Shown piece after piece: positions 15,731 to 25,103 of a DNA stretch of 64,000 nucleotides. Origin of the DNA: an uncultured Eubacteriales bacterium (GTDB lineage: Bacteria > Bacillota > Clostridia > Christensenellales > Aristaeellaceae). Position 1 is the first letter of the stretch, and each line of letters opens with the position of its first letter. The stretch covers positions 186,001 to 250,000 of the forward strand of contig OMZY01000003.1 of the NCBI GenBank assembly GCA_900315675.1, read 5' to 3'. The position numbers were made by a program, and so were the translations under genes. The notes beneath the pieces are model-generated. The model was given only the letters and a program-made list of their open reading frames with translations, was not told the origin of the DNA and made no database searches.

Positions 15731-16453
15731 ATGAAAATGAGGCTGGACCGCTGGCTGGCTACGCTTTCCGTCGGCAGCCGCAGTGAGGTAAAACAATGGA
15801 TCCGCGGCGGAAAGACCGCGGTGAACGGGCGGATCGTGCTGGATCCCGCCCTTTCTTTTGAGACGGAAAAGGACAGCCTGACGGTGAACGGCAGGCCGCT
15901 GGACGGACGGGTTGTCCGCCATGTGATGCTGCATAAGCCGGCGGGGCTGCTGACCGCGGCCCGGGACGCGAAGCAGCCGACCGTGATGGACCTGCTGCCC
16001 CCGGTTTACCGGAGCATCGGCTGTATGCCGGTGGGCAGGCTGGACAAAGACACCACCGGATTGCTGGTGCTGACCTGCGACGGGGAACTGAACCACCGCC
16101 TGCTGAGTCCCGGACGGCATGTGGACAAACGGTACAGGGCGCTGGTGGAGGGTGAACTGGAGGATAAGGACATTGAGACCTTTGCTTCCGGGATGGACCT
16201 GGGGGATTTTACCGCACAGCCGGCGAAGCTGACGATCCTGAGACCTTCCCTGGCGGAGGTGGTCATCTCCGAAGGAAAGTTCCACCAGGTGAAACGGATG
16301 TTTTCCGCAGTGGGACATGAAGTGCTGGAACTGCACCGCTGCGCCTTCGGCCCGCTGGAACTGGATCCGGAGCTGGCGGAGGGACAGTGGCGGGAGCTGA
16401 CGGAAGAGGAACTGAAAGCCCTACGGGAGGCCGCAGGCATGGGAGAAGCATGA
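15731..16453 (+). CDS. rsuA: RsuA/RluB-family rRNA pseudouridine synthase
   Basis: Converts a specific uridine of rRNA to pseudouridine. The 240-residue protein starts with an S4 RNA-binding domain (MRLDRWLATLSVGSRSEVKQWIRGGKTAVNG) and continues with the catalytic domain, in which MPVGRLDKDTTGLLVLT holds the catalytic Asp. FHQVKRMFSAVGHEVLELHR is the conserved C-terminal signature. Short length and sequence favour the RsuA branch (16S U516), but RluB/E-type specificity cannot be excluded. It overlaps the methyltransferase start by 4 bp. Confidence 0.9.
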   Translation: MKMRLDRWLATLSVGSRSEVKQWIRGGKTAVNGRIVLDPALSFETEKDSLTVNGRPLDGRVVRHVMLHKPAGLLTAARDAKQPTVMDLLPPVYRSIGCMPVGRLDKDTTGLLVLTCDGELNHRLLSPGRHVDKRYRALVEGELEDKDIETFASGMDLGDFTAQPAKLTILRPSLAEVVISEGKFHQVKRMFSAVGHEVLELHRCAFGPLELDPELAEGQWRELTEEELKALREAAGMGEA

Positions 16454-17076
16454 ACGATCATTATTACACCCGGGTACCTCAGAGCGAATCAAAACCGGTA
16501 GGGTGCGAATATATTTACCGGGGTATTTCGCTGAGCTTTCAGACGGACGCGGGGGTTTTTTCCAAAGGGGAAGTGGATACCGGCACCCGGCTGCTGCTGG
16601 AAGCGCTGCCGGAGGAAATGAAAGGCGATATCCTGGACCTGGGCTGCGGCTGGGGCGTGATTGGGATTTCCATCGCGCGGAAGTGGCCGGAAACCAAGGT
16701 GACCATGGCGGACGTGAATACGAGAGCCCTGGACCTGAGCCGGGAAAACGCGAAGCGGAACAAGGCTGAAGTCACCTGCGTGGAAAGCGACGGCATGGCC
16801 GCCGTGGCGGGCCGGACTTTTGACGCTGTTGTGACCAATCCGCCCATCCGGGCCGGGAAACAGGTGATCTACCAGATGTTTGCGGACGCGGCAAAGAGCC
16901 TGAAACCCGGCGGCGCGCTGTACCTGGTGATCCGGAAACAACAGGGGGCTGAAAGCTGTATGAAGTATCTGCAGACGCTCTACAGCAGCGTGGAAAAGCT
17001 GGATAAATCCGGCGGATTCTGGGTGCTGAAGGCGATGAACAATTCAGAATTCAGAATTCAGAATTCAGAATTATAA
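16450..17076 (+). CDS. RsmC-like class I methyltransferase with a repeat-derived C-terminal tail
   Basis: A 208-residue SAM-dependent methyltransferase related to RsmC/RlmG (guanine-N2 methylation of rRNA). It shows ILDLGCGWGVIGI (motif I), ADVNTRALDLSRENAKRN, VTNPPIRAG (NPP catalytic motif) and LKPGGALYLVIRKQQGAES. The start ATG at 16450 overlaps the rsuA stop. The family-like sequence ends at FWVLKAM. The last 12 residues (NNSEFRIQNSEL) are encoded by the AATTCAG tandem repeat, which also supplies the stop codon. The repeat has therefore entered or replaced the original 3' end. Confidence 0.88.
   Translation: MNDHYYTRVPQSESKPVGCEYIYRGISLSFQTDAGVFSKGEVDTGTRLLLEALPEEMKGDILDLGCGWGVIGISIARKWPETKVTMADVNTRALDLSRENAKRNKAEVTCVESDGMAAVAGRTFDAVVTNPPIRAGKQVIYQMFADAAKSLKPGGALYLVIRKQQGAESCMKYLQTLYSSVEKLDKSGGFWVLKAMNNSEFRIQNSEL
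17041..17072. repeat. 7-bp tandem repeat (AATTCAG)4 within the methyltransferase 3' end
   Basis: Four perfect AATTCAG units plus AATT, read in frame as part of the methyltransferase C-terminus. Confidence 0.9.
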
Positions 17077-17137
17077 TTACTTTATTCCACTGCGTTTTCT
17101 ATGCCGGAGTGAGTATAATAACAGACGACAATCAAAA

Positions 17138-17170
17138 ACAGCCGCCGGAGCATAACGCTCCGGCAGCTGT
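17138..17170 (-). terminator. Terminator of the sigma factor operon
   Basis: ACAGC/GCTGT outside GCCGGAGC/GCTCCGGC with a 5-base loop, followed on the minus strand by TTTTTGATTG. It lies 16 bp past the stop codon of the anti-sigma-like gene. Confidence 0.75.
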
Positions 17171-17186
17171 CTTGTTTCAGGACGGA

Positions 17187-18176
17187 TCAGCCATTGCCAG
17201 CCAGACCGGCATCATAAACAATATCTTCGATAACGCCTGTTTTCAGGTTGACGGTTACCCAGTACTGCCCATCTTTCTCTGTGAAATTATCACCCGAGAA
17301 AGTAGCTCCCTCTTTCTGCCAGAGGCAGAAGCAAAGATCAATCAGAGGTTCATCACCCTCGTATGACGCGTAAATCATATCCGGTTGATATTCAAGCTTG
17401 TCGGCCTGTTCTTTTGTCAGCGTATATTCCTGTATGATGGCTTCTTTTCCGACATCCGCGGCCTGTTCCACTGTGATCTTCCCACGGCTTTCAGCTTCTG
17501 CAATTTCCGCAAGGCGCTGCTTTTCATCTTCTTCCACTTCGGCCAGGGACTGCTCCCATTCCGCCTGATCCTCTTCTGTCCACTCCTCGTCGTCAATCTG
17601 TCCGTCTGCCAGGCGGGGATTGGGTGAGTAATCAGGGGTGGGGATGATTCCCAGTTCCATGAGCTGCTGCATTGCATTTCCATAATCATAGGAGATGGTG
17701 TGCAGCTGTTCGGGACCGTAGGCCTCAGCAGCCAGGCCGCCGGAAGTATCTTTGCCTTCATTGGACCAGTTTACCGTTGCTTTGGGCCCATCGACCATCA
17801 CAGTATATTCACCGATTCTGGATACGGGGCCAACATCTTTGGTAGTGCTGTAAACAACGGTGGTTGTTCCGTCTTCATTCTCTTTTACATCACGCCAGAA
17901 CAGACTGAGCAGATCCGGGGTGATACCATACTGGTCTTCCATCGCCTGGTTGGCGATGCGTGCTGCATCATATTTGGGGGAGAAGATCAGTCCGGCTGCC
18001 AGGGCGGTCACGCTCAGGCAGACAATCGCGGCGATCAGAATAAATGTAGTGGAAAACTTTTTCACAGGCTTTTCCTCCTCGTTGAGAGCGTGAAGCACCC
18101 TTTGGCGTTTCCGCTCATCCCATACGAGCCCGGAAAGGTTCTGGTCAACGAGCTCCTTAAATTCATTGTTCTTCAT
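17187..18176 (-). CDS. Membrane-anchored protein encoded with an ECF sigma factor (probable anti-sigma partner)
   Basis: A 329-residue single-pass protein: cytoplasmic N-terminus of about 40 residues (KELVDQNLSGLVWDERKRQRVLHALNEEE), one TM helix (about 42-62, TTFILIAAIVCLSVTALAAG), then an acidic extracytoplasmic region. That region contains a Glu-rich helical stretch near 195-235 and a C-terminal PepSY-like fold (GKITVEQAADVGKEAIIQEY; YWVTVNLKTGVIEDIVYD). The short helical N-terminus plus one TM and an outside sensor fits the layout of anti-sigma factors. It overlaps the sigma gene by 14 bp. The role is inferred from context. Confidence 0.7.
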   Translation of the reverse strand: MKNNEFKELVDQNLSGLVWDERKRQRVLHALNEEEKPVKKFSTTFILIAAIVCLSVTALAAGLIFSPKYDAARIANQAMEDQYGITPDLLSLFWRDVKENEDGTTTVVYSTTKDVGPVSRIGEYTVMVDGPKATVNWSNEGKDTSGGLAAEAYGPEQLHTISYDYGNAMQQLMELGIIPTPDYSPNPRLADGQIDDEEWTEEDQAEWEQSLAEVEEDEKQRLAEIAEAESRGKITVEQAADVGKEAIIQEYTLTKEQADKLEYQPDMIYASYEGDEPLIDLCFCLWQKEGATFSGDNFTEKDGQYWVTVNLKTGVIEDIVYDAGLAGNG

Positions 18177-18681
18177 TGTAATACCACTCCTTTAACCTGT
18201 CCCGCAAAAGTTCGTTTGCTTTGTTCAGTCGGGACCGGACCCGGCCGTCGGATAATCCCAGCGCGCTTGCGACTTCCTTCAGCTTGAGTCCTTCGTAATA
18301 CCGGAGAAGGATCACTTCCCGGTACTTTGCAGGCAGATGCATGACCTCGGCCAGTACCGTGTTATCCGGAAACGCAAAGTCAGCAGGCTGTTCGGGCAGC
18401 GTATCTATATCTGTTGACCGGCTGTGATGGCGAAACCAGACGGATTTCAGCATGTCACGGCTGACGTTGATTGCAATGGCTGTCAGCCATGTTTTTTCTG
18501 AACTCTCCCCGCGATAATTGTCTGAATGCCGGTATGCCCTGATGAATGTTTCCTGCACAGCGTCCTGCGCCAGATCCGCGTCTTTCAGATAGAGGGCGCA
18601 CATTCTCAATAGGCTGCTGCCGTACTGTTCCATCAGCCGCTCGATTTCAAAGCGGCTGCTTTCCTGAATTCCCTGGGACAC
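18163..18681 (-). CDS. ECF-type RNA polymerase sigma factor
   Basis: A 172-residue sigma-70 family factor with region 2 (IERLMEQYGSSLLRMCALYL, then KDADLAQDAVQETFIRAYRHSDNYRG) and region 4 (LPAKYREVILLRYYEGLKLK, then EVASALGLSDGRVRSRLNKA). The start is the GTG at 18681, placed 8 nt after AAAGGAG. A GTG 18 bases further upstream would lie at or before the transcript start predicted from the CGTCTAA -10 element. It probably directs a small envelope-stress or signalling regulon and its own operon. The partner gene downstream resembles a membrane anti-sigma. Confidence 0.92.
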   Translation of the reverse strand: MSQGIQESSRFEIERLMEQYGSSLLRMCALYLKDADLAQDAVQETFIRAYRHSDNYRGESSEKTWLTAIAINVSRDMLKSVWFRHHSRSTDIDTLPEQPADFAFPDNTVLAEVMHLPAKYREVILLRYYEGLKLKEVASALGLSDGRVRSRLNKANELLRDRLKEWYYNEEQ

Positions 18682-18702
18682 AGTACCAACTCCTTTCACC
18701 TA

Positions 18703-18730
18703 TTAGACGAGGCAGAAACAGAAAGCTGCA
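18703..18730 (-). promoter_or_regulatory. ECF-type autoregulatory promoter
   Basis: Minus strand: -35 TGCAGC at 18725-18730 and -10 CGTCTAA at 18703-18709, 15-bp spacer. This GCAAC/CGTCTAA-type pair is characteristic of promoters recognised by ECF sigma factors of Bacillota. A separate TATAAT lies upstream near 18760 and may give basal expression. Confidence 0.65.
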
Positions 18731-18834
18731 TTTTTTTGCAAGATTTTTTATACGGAATGCATTATACCCAACGAAACGGCCTGACAGAAGCTTCCTGAGT
18801 GGTTTGTATGTGTTCTTTTTTGGGAAAAGAAAAG

Positions 18835-18867
18835 AACCCGGATACCGCATTTTGCGGTATCCGGGTT
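18835..18867 (-). terminator. Terminator of clpB
   Basis: AACCCGGATACCGCA pairs with TGCGGTATCCGGGTT around a 3-base loop. On the minus strand it is followed by CTTTTCTTTTCC, so it terminates clpB. Confidence 0.85.
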
Positions 18868-18888
18868 GTTTATGCGACTGCCTGGGTG

Positions 18889-21486
18889 TTACACAATGAC
18901 GATTTCGCCGTTGGCGTCCAGATCCACGGTCAGCTCGGTGCCGGGAGCCACATCCGCGGCGATGACCTTGCGGGCAATGAGGGTTTCCACCTTGCTCTGC
19001 AGGTAACGCTTGAGGGGACGGGCGCCGAAGACGGGATCGAAGCCCCGGTCGATGACGGCGTTCAGGGCGGCGTCGGTCAGGGTGACCTTCAGCTGCTTAT
19101 CCTCCAGGCGGCGGTTCAGGTTTTTGATCATCAGGCCCACGATGGAACCGATCTCGTTCCGGGTCAGGGGCTTGTAGCAGACGATTTCGTCAATCCGGTT
19201 CAGGAACTCGGGACGGAAGCGGGTCTTCAGCAGACGATCCACCTGCTCCCGGGCTTCCGCGGTGATTTCACCGTCGGCAATGCCTTCGAGGATATATTCG
19301 CTGCCCAGGTTGCTGGTCATGATCAGGATAGTGTTCTTGAAGTCCACGGTACGGCCCTGGCTGTCGGTAATCCGGCCGTCATCCAGCACCTGCAGGAGAA
19401 CGTTGAACACATCCGGGTGAGCCTTTTCGACTTCATCAAACAAAACCACGCAGTAGGGATGGCGGCGGACGGCTTCGGTCAGCTGGCCGCCTTCGTCATA
19501 GCCCACATATCCGGGAGGCGCTCCGATGAGACGGGAGACGCTGAACTTCTCCATGTACTCGGACATATCGATCCGGACCATGTTTTTCTCATCGTCAAAG
19601 AGGGCCTGGGCCAGGGCTTTGGCCAGCTCGGTTTTACCGACGCCCGTGGGTCCCAGGAACAGGAAGGAACCGAGAGGACGGTTCGGATCCTGAATGCCCG
19701 CACGGGAACGCAGGATGGCTTCGGAGACCTTCTTCACGGCTTCATCCTGGCCGATGACCCGCTCGTGCAGGACGTCTTCCAGGTGCAGGAGCTTCTCCCG
19801 CTCGCCTTCCATCAGTTTGGAAACCGGGATACCGGTCCAGCGGCCGACGATCCGGGCGATTTCCTCTTCGGTGACCCGGTCACGCAGGAGGCTGTTTTCG
19901 CCCTTGCTTTCCTCGGCAATGGCTTCTTCCTTTTCCAGCTCCTGCTTCAGCTTCGGCAGTTCGCCGTACTTCAGCTCGGCGGCGCGGTTCAGGTCATAGG
20001 AACGCTCGGCCTGCTCGATCTCGGCGTTGACGCGTTCGATTTCCTCCCGCAGGGCGGTGACTTTGCCGATGGCGTTCTTTTCAGCTTCCCAGCGGGCTTT
20101 CATGGTGTTGAACTCATCCCGCTGCTCCGCCAGTTCCTTCTGGACTTCTTCCAGATGAGCGCGGGAAAGGGGATCGTCGTCCTTCTTCAGGGCGGCTTCC
20201 TCAATCTCCAGCTGCATGATGTGGCGGCGGATATCGTCCAGCTCTGTGGGCAGGGAATCGATTTCCGTACGGATCATGGCGCAGGCTTCGTCCACCAGGT
20301 CGATGGCCTTGTCGGGCAGGAACCGGTCGGTGATGTAGCGGTTGGAGAGAGTGGCGGCGGCGATCAGGGCATTGTCCTGGATCTTGACACCGTGGAAGAC
20401 TTCGTACCGTTCCTTCAGGCCGCGCAGGATGGCGATGGTATCCTCAACCGTAGGCTCGGAAACCATAACCGGCTGGAACCGACGCTCCAGGGCGGCGTCC
20501 TTCTCAATGTACTGACGGTACTCGTTAAGAGTGGTGGCACCGATACAGTGGAGCTCACCACGGGCCAGCATAGGCTTCAGGATGTTGCCGGCGTCCATGG
20601 CGCCGTCCGCCTTGCCGGCACCGACGATGGTGTGCAGCTCATCAATGAACAGGATGATGCGGCCGTCGCTCTTTTTGATTTCCGCCAGAACGGCCTTCAG
20701 CCGTTCCTCAAATTCACCCCGGAATTTGGCACCAGCAATCAGGGAACCCATATCCAGGGAGAAGACGGTTTTGTCCTTCAGACTGTCCGGCACGTCCCCG
20801 CGGACAATTCGCTGGGCCAGGCCTTCAGCGATGGCGGTTTTACCGACGCCGGGCTCACCGATCAGGACAGGGTTGTTCTTGGTTTTCCGGGACAGGATCC
20901 GGATGACGTTCCGGATTTCGCTGTCACGGCCGATGACCGGATCCAGCTTCTGCTTCCGGGCCAGGTCCACCAGATCGGAGCCGTACTTTTTCAGCGCGTC
21001 ATAGGTGTCTTCCGGAGTGTCGGAAGTGACGCGGGCGGCGCCGCGGACCTCGCTGAGGGCTTTGAGGAAGGCGTCATCCCGGTACCCCTGGGCTTTCAGC
21101 AGGCGCTTCACATTGGCGGAAGCCTTGGCGCACAGGCCCATCCAGACATGCTCCACGGAAAGATATTCGTCCTTCATGCGCTGGGCGATCTTTTCCGCTT
21201 CCACCAGGGCCTGTTCCACATCGTTGGCGATGTAGACCTTGCCAGGCTCCCGGCCGGAACCGGAGACGCGGGGCGTGCGGTCCAGGTTTTCCTTCAGGCC
21301 GCTGACAAACGCGGGTACGGAAATACCGCATTTGGTCAGAAGCTGGGGGATGAGTTCGCTCTCATCCTCGGTCAGGGCGAGCATCAGATGCTCCTGCTCC
21401 ACCTGCATATGCTGATATTCGATGGCAAGAGACTGGGCCCGCTGCAGGGCATTGACTGTCTTTTGCGTGAACTGATTCATATTCAT
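18889..21486 (-). CDS. clpB: ClpB protein disaggregase
   Basis: A hexameric AAA+ chaperone that rescues aggregated proteins with DnaK. The 865-residue protein is full length: an N-terminal Clp_N double repeat (1 to about 145), AAA1 with [16 protein letters not shown] and [13 protein letters not shown], the long coiled-coil M-domain (about 400-525, [18 protein letters not shown] onward) that distinguishes ClpB from ClpA/ClpC, and AAA2 with [36 protein letters not shown] and a C-terminal D2-small domain. The start at 21486 follows AAGGAGG with 9-nt spacing. The promoter carries a CtsR operator, so it should be heat- and protein-stress-induced. Confidence 0.97.
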   Translation of the reverse strand: MNMNQFTQKTVNALQRAQSLAIEYQHMQVEQEHLMLALTEDESELIPQLLTKCGISVPAFVSGLKENLDRTPRVSGSGREPGKVYIANDVEQALVEAEKIAQRMKDEYLSVEHVWMGLCAKASANVKRLLKAQGYRDDAFLKALSEVRGAARVTSDTPEDTYDALKKYGSDLVDLARKQKLDPVIGRDSEIRNVIRILSRKTKNNPVLIGEPGVGKTAIAEGLAQRIVRGDVPDSLKDKTVFSLDMGSLIAGAKFRGEFEERLKAVLAEIKKSDGRIILFIDELHTIVGAGKADGAMDAGNILKPMLARGELHCIGATTLNEYRQYIEKDAALERRFQPVMVSEPTVEDTIAILRGLKERYEVFHGVKIQDNALIAAATLSNRYITDRFLPDKAIDLVDEACAMIRTEIDSLPTELDDIRRHIMQLEIEEAALKKDDDPLSRAHLEEVQKELAEQRDEFNTMKARWEAEKNAIGKVTALREEIERVNAEIEQAERSYDLNRAAELKYGELPKLKQELEKEEAIAEESKGENSLLRDRVTEEEIARIVGRWTGIPVSKLMEGEREKLLHLEDVLHERVIGQDEAVKKVSEAILRSRAGIQDPNRPLGSFLFLGPTGVGKTELAKALAQALFDDEKNMVRIDMSEYMEKFSVSRLIGAPPGYVGYDEGGQLTEAVRRHPYCVVLFDEVEKAHPDVFNVLLQVLDDGRITDSQGRTVDFKNTILIMTSNLGSEYILEGIADGEITAEAREQVDRLLKTRFRPEFLNRIDEIVCYKPLTRNEIGSIVGLMIKNLNRRLEDKQLKVTLTDAALNAVIDRGFDPVFGARPLKRYLQSKVETLIARKVIAADVAPGTELTVDLDANGEIVIV

Positions 21487-21510
21487 AGAGCATACCTCCT
21501 TCGAAGGCTG

Positions 21511-21527
21511 TTTGACTAACTTTGACC
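21511..21527 (-). promoter_or_regulatory. CtsR operator of clpB
   Basis: Minus strand GGTCAAA-GTT-AGTCAAA, a match to the CtsR heptamer direct repeat (RGTCAAANANRGTCAAA) apart from one spacer base. It lies just downstream of the -10 box, over the predicted transcript start. No ctsR gene is in the window. Confidence 0.85.
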
Positions 21528-21536
21528 TTCAAGGAT

Positions 21537-21564
21537 ATTATACACCGTCCTTTGATGATGTCAA
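21537..21564 (-). promoter_or_regulatory. Sigma-A promoter of clpB
   Basis: Minus strand: -35 TTGACA at 21559-21564, 16-bp spacer, -10 TATAAT at 21537-21542. Confidence 0.88.
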
Positions 21565-21568
21565 GAAG

Positions 21569-21604
21569 AATTCATAATTCATAATTCAGAATTCAGAATT
21601 AATG
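21569..21604. repeat. AATTCATA/AATTCAG tandem repeat
   Basis: AATTCAT, AATTCAT, AATTCAG, AATTCAG, AATTAAT: degenerate copies of the 7-bp repeat upstream of clpB. A second run, GAATTAAGAATGCAGAATGCAGAATTAATG, follows at about 21761-21790. The stretch between them holds GGATTCCTCGACTACGCTCG followed by GAATGACAG (about 21679-21708), another repeat-like motif. No gene is visible in 21570-21915. Confidence 0.75.
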
Positions 21605-21917
21605 ACAAGTGAAAGCGATGGTGTTCCGATTACGGAGTTCAAATGTCTGCCAGGAGAGCCTTCGGCTTTAGCAAGGGATTCCTCGACTACGCTCGGAATG
21701 ACAGGCGGATATTCAGGCAGGAAGGAGAAGGGAATGGCATCGCATGGCGATGTCAAATGAAGAATTAAGAATGCAGAATGCAGAATTAATGATAAGTAAA
21801 CGCAGCGGCGTTCCGTATGGCGGGCAGAAAGATGACGGAGGCTTGGTGAATCTGACGATTGAGATGAGCATGGAAGAAATGAAGGGGTACAGACGTTGGA
21901 TTTTTGGATACCTGTTT

Positions 21918-21947
21918 TTGGACAAGCAAGGCGATCTATGGTAATAT
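21918..21947 (+). promoter_or_regulatory. Probable promoter of the PBP gene
   Basis: -35 TTGGAC at 21918-21923, 18-bp spacer, -10 TAATAT at 21942-21947. Confidence 0.5.
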
Positions 21948-22005
21948 AAAATGTCTTGGTTTAAGCTTTTCGCACCGGGACAAACGGACAGACCGGAGGG
22001 TAAGA

Positions 22006-24978
22006 ATGTTCGGTAAGAAGAAACGGGAAGAAGACAACTTCGAAGAATTCGAAGGTTATTCTTCCGATGAAGGATATGATCCCCGTTTTCCGGAGGACAG
22101 TGATCCGGACGGGTATGACGAAGCGGATTATTCCGAAGAACCCGGCTATGAGGAGTACGAGGAAACGTACGATAACGGGGAAGAAGTCTACGGTGAGGAA
22201 CCGTATGAAGAGGAAGCTTCCTGGGCGCAGGATGATGACGATGATGAGGATTACCCGGAGGAGAAACCGGAACCCCGCAGCATTTTCCGCCCGGAGACCC
22301 GGAAACCGAATTTTGTCATCAGTGTGCTGCTGAACACGATCAGGGTACTGATTGTGATTGTTGTGCTTGCCGGTGTGGCCGGACTGGGCGCGCTGGCGGG
22401 TATCGCCAAGGGCTATGTGGATACGGCGCCGGAGCTGAACCTGGTGGCGCTGGATACGCAGGCTCAGACTTCTTTTATCTATGATTGCAATGATAATCTG
22501 ATTACAGAATACAAAGGAACCGAAAACCGGGTACTGGTGTCGCTGGCGGCCATGCCCAAAATGCTTCGCAATGCCTTTATCGCGGTGGAGGACGCCCGCT
22601 TCTATTCCCACAACGGTGTGGACCTGAAGCGGATTGTGGGTGCGCTGGTATTCAACCTGACCTCTTCCTCCACACAGGGCGGTTCCACCATTACACAGCA
22701 GCTGATCAAAAACACCCTGCTTTCTTCGGAACAGAGCTATAAGCGGAAAATCCAGGAGGCTTACCTTGCCCTGCAGCTGGAGAACCGCTATACAAAGGAC
22801 CAGATCCTGGAGAGCTACCTGAACACGATCTTCCTGGGCGAAAACTATTACGGCGTCCAGGTCGCTGCCCAGGGATATTTCGGCAAAAACCTGGGTGACC
22901 TGAGCATCCGGGAATGCGCCATGCTGGCCGGTGCGACCAATAACCCCTATTACTACAATCCGCGGCGGAACCTGTATACCCGCAAGAGCGAGGATCGGGA
23001 TTACGCGGCGATTACCAACAACCGGACGAATTACGTGCTCCGGTGTATGTATGAAAACCAGTTTATCACCCGGGAACAGTATGAAGAAGCTCTGAATCCT
23101 GCCACGGCAAACGTGCTGCAGGAGGCACCGTCCACCGGAAACGGCATGTACAAGTATCCCCATTACGTGGAATATGCCGTGAAGGAAGTCGTGAACATCC
23201 TGCTGGAGATTAACGGGCTGGAGGATAATGCCACCAACCGCGCTGCCATGGAAAACAAATTCAGGACGGGCGGCTACCGGGTAAGACTGGCCATTGATCC
23301 CAATATCCAGGAGACGGTGGAAAGCACGCTGCAGAACTGGAGCAAGTATCCGTCCCTGCGGGATCCGTCAGACAAGGTGTTCCGGACAAAGAATTCCGAC
23401 GGAACCTATACCGAAACCATTCAGCCGCAGGCTGCCTGCGCAGTGCTGGATTACCGGACGGGTGAACTGAAAGCGATTGTGGGTTCCCGGAATGAGGTGA
23501 AGGCGAGGAAGACCCTGAACCGGGCGACGGACATGAAGATGCCGGTCGGTTCCTCCATCAAGCCGATCGCGGTTTACGCGCCGGCCCTGGAGCTGGGCGC
23601 CAGTCCCGCGTCCGTGGTATACAACATGCCGATACCCATTTCCGGATGGAAAGATTCCAAGGGCAATGATTCCTGGCCGAAGAACTACGGGGGCGGCGGC
23701 TATGTAGGCCCCGAAACCCTGCGGACGGCCATGGCAAAATCCCATAACACATCCGCGGCAGCTACCCTGATGTCCATGGTGGGTGTGGAACGCAGCGTGG
23801 ACTTCCTGCACAGGATGGGCATTGATGACGGGCATATCGATCCCACGCCCTTCGGCCTGAGCCTGGGCTCCTCCGGTATTACTCCGCTGCAGATGACGGT
23901 GGCCTTCGGCACATTGGCCAACGGCGGCGTGTACCAGGAACCGATCTCCGTACTGGGCATTTCCGATTCCGCCGGTCATGTGGTCTGGAACGGACATGAG
24001 CATCAGGACCGCCGTAAGGTGTTCTCGCCCAGCACGTCCTGGCTGATTGTGGATATGCTGAAGACCGCGGTGCAGAGCGGCACCGGTACCAGCGCGAAGA
24101 TCAGCGGGCAGATTGTGGGCGGTAAAACAGGTACCAACTCTGACCAGAAGGGCGTATTCTTCTCCGGCATGACCGGATATTACGCATCCGCCCTGTGGGT
24201 CGGTCATGACAACTATAAGGCGCTGTCCTCCAAGTCCACCGGTTCCGGCGCTGCCGCACCGCTGTGGCAGGCCTATATGAACAAGATTCATCAGGGCCTG
24301 GACAAGAAGGACATCCTGGAAGGCAATCCCTCCGATTACGGCCTGGTCAAGGTGACTACCTGTGCCGTCAGCGGGCAGCTGGCGACGGACGCCTGCCGGA
24401 ATGACGCAATGGGACACGAGGTGGTGACAGACTGGTGGGCGAAGGGAACCGAACCGACCGTGAACTGCCAGATGCATACCACCATGACGGTCTGCAGCGA
24501 AACAGGCATGCCGGCGTCTCCCTACTGCCCGAATCCTGTGACCCGCGGTGTGGTGACGATTCCCACAGGACATCCGCTGTATAACCTGATGGGCCAGTAT
24601 CAGTCGGTCATTGAGGAATACCTGGGACCGACGGCCGCAGCTAGCGGAACAGTCTGTACCATGCACAGCGAGTTCTATCAGCAGCCCGTGGATCCATTCG
24701 CCTATGGATATGACCAGGGCGGATACGACCAGGGCGGCTATGATCAGGGGAACTATAACCAGGGCGGCGCAAATGACCAGTCCTTCGCTGACGCCAGACA
24801 GGTGCTGACTGTGGCGGAGACCATGATGGCCAATATGGATCCGAACAGCGAGCAGTACCGCGCGGTGCAGAACGCGGCGGACTACCTGCGGATGCTGATC
24901 GGATCGGGCAGCGCGAACCAGTCCGACGTGATGGCTGCAATGCAGACCCTGACGCAGGCGCTGGGCGGCGTATATTAA
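22006..24978 (+). CDS. ponA: Class A penicillin-binding protein (PBP1A type)
   Basis: A bifunctional peptidoglycan synthase: glycosyltransferase plus transpeptidase. The 990-residue protein starts at the ATG after GGAGGGTAAGA. Residues 1-95 are an extremely acidic, Tyr/Asp/Glu-rich cytoplasmic tail, followed by one TM helix (about 103-128). The GT51 domain shows AVEDARFYSHNGVD and GGSTITQQLIKN. The transpeptidase domain has the SxxK motif in MPVGSSIKP, SxN in AKSHNTS and KTG in GGKTGTNSDQKG. The C-terminal region holds Cys-containing segments and a YDQGGYDQGGYDQG repeat near residue 905, then a helical end. The Gly/Gln repeat tail may interact with the wall (inference). Confidence 0.93.
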   Translation: MFGKKKREEDNFEEFEGYSSDEGYDPRFPEDSDPDGYDEADYSEEPGYEEYEETYDNGEEVYGEEPYEEEASWAQDDDDDEDYPEEKPEPRSIFRPETRKPNFVISVLLNTIRVLIVIVVLAGVAGLGALAGIAKGYVDTAPELNLVALDTQAQTSFIYDCNDNLITEYKGTENRVLVSLAAMPKMLRNAFIAVEDARFYSHNGVDLKRIVGALVFNLTSSSTQGGSTITQQLIKNTLLSSEQSYKRKIQEAYLALQLENRYTKDQILESYLNTIFLGENYYGVQVAAQGYFGKNLGDLSIRECAMLAGATNNPYYYNPRRNLYTRKSEDRDYAAITNNRTNYVLRCMYENQFITREQYEEALNPATANVLQEAPSTGNGMYKYPHYVEYAVKEVVNILLEINGLEDNATNRAAMENKFRTGGYRVRLAIDPNIQETVESTLQNWSKYPSLRDPSDKVFRTKNSDGTYTETIQPQAACAVLDYRTGELKAIVGSRNEVKARKTLNRATDMKMPVGSSIKPIAVYAPALELGASPASVVYNMPIPISGWKDSKGNDSWPKNYGGGGYVGPETLRTAMAKSHNTSAAATLMSMVGVERSVDFLHRMGIDDGHIDPTPFGLSLGSSGITPLQMTVAFGTLANGGVYQEPISVLGISDSAGHVVWNGHEHQDRRKVFSPSTSWLIVDMLKTAVQSGTGTSAKISGQIVGGKTGTNSDQKGVFFSGMTGYYASALWVGHDNYKALSSKSTGSGAAAPLWQAYMNKIHQGLDKKDILEGNPSDYGLVKVTTCAVSGQLATDACRNDAMGHEVVTDWWAKGTEPTVNCQMHTTMTVCSETGMPASPYCPNPVTRGVVTIPTGHPLYNLMGQYQSVIEEYLGPTAAASGTVCTMHSEFYQQPVDPFAYGYDQGGYDQGGYDQGNYNQGGANDQSFADARQVLTVAETMMANMDPNSEQYRAVQNAADYLRMLIGSGSANQSDVMAAMQTLTQALGGVY

Positions 24979-24980
24979 CC

Positions 24981-25014
24981 AATTCAGAATTCAGAATTAA
25001 GAATTCAGAATTAA
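24981..25014. repeat. AATTCAG/AATTAAG tandem repeat
   Basis: AATTCAG-AATTCAG-AATTAAG-AATTCAG-AATTAA immediately after the PBP stop codon. Confidence 0.85.
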
Positions 25015-25032
25015 ATGTTAATGCTTCATTCC

Positions 25033-25062
25033 TTGAAACAGTTTGTTGAAAAGAATGATAAT
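25033..25062 (+). promoter_or_regulatory. Probable promoter of the CvpA-like gene
   Basis: -35 TTGAAA at 25033-25038, 18-bp spacer, -10 GATAAT at 25057-25062. Confidence 0.5.
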
Positions 25063-25103
25063 AACAGAGAAATTATAAAGCCCGCGGGAGGAAAAGAAGA
25101 TAG

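Noticed and set aside
17109-17366. 85-codon plus-strand frame antisense to the anti-sigma-like gene end
   Set aside because: It crosses the operon terminator and lacks a ribosome-binding site.
18799-21519. A 906-codon open frame on the plus strand
   Set aside because: It lies entirely opposite clpB, has low-complexity His/Gln/Gly/Asp-rich translation typical of antisense frames in GC-rich genes, and no ribosome-binding site.
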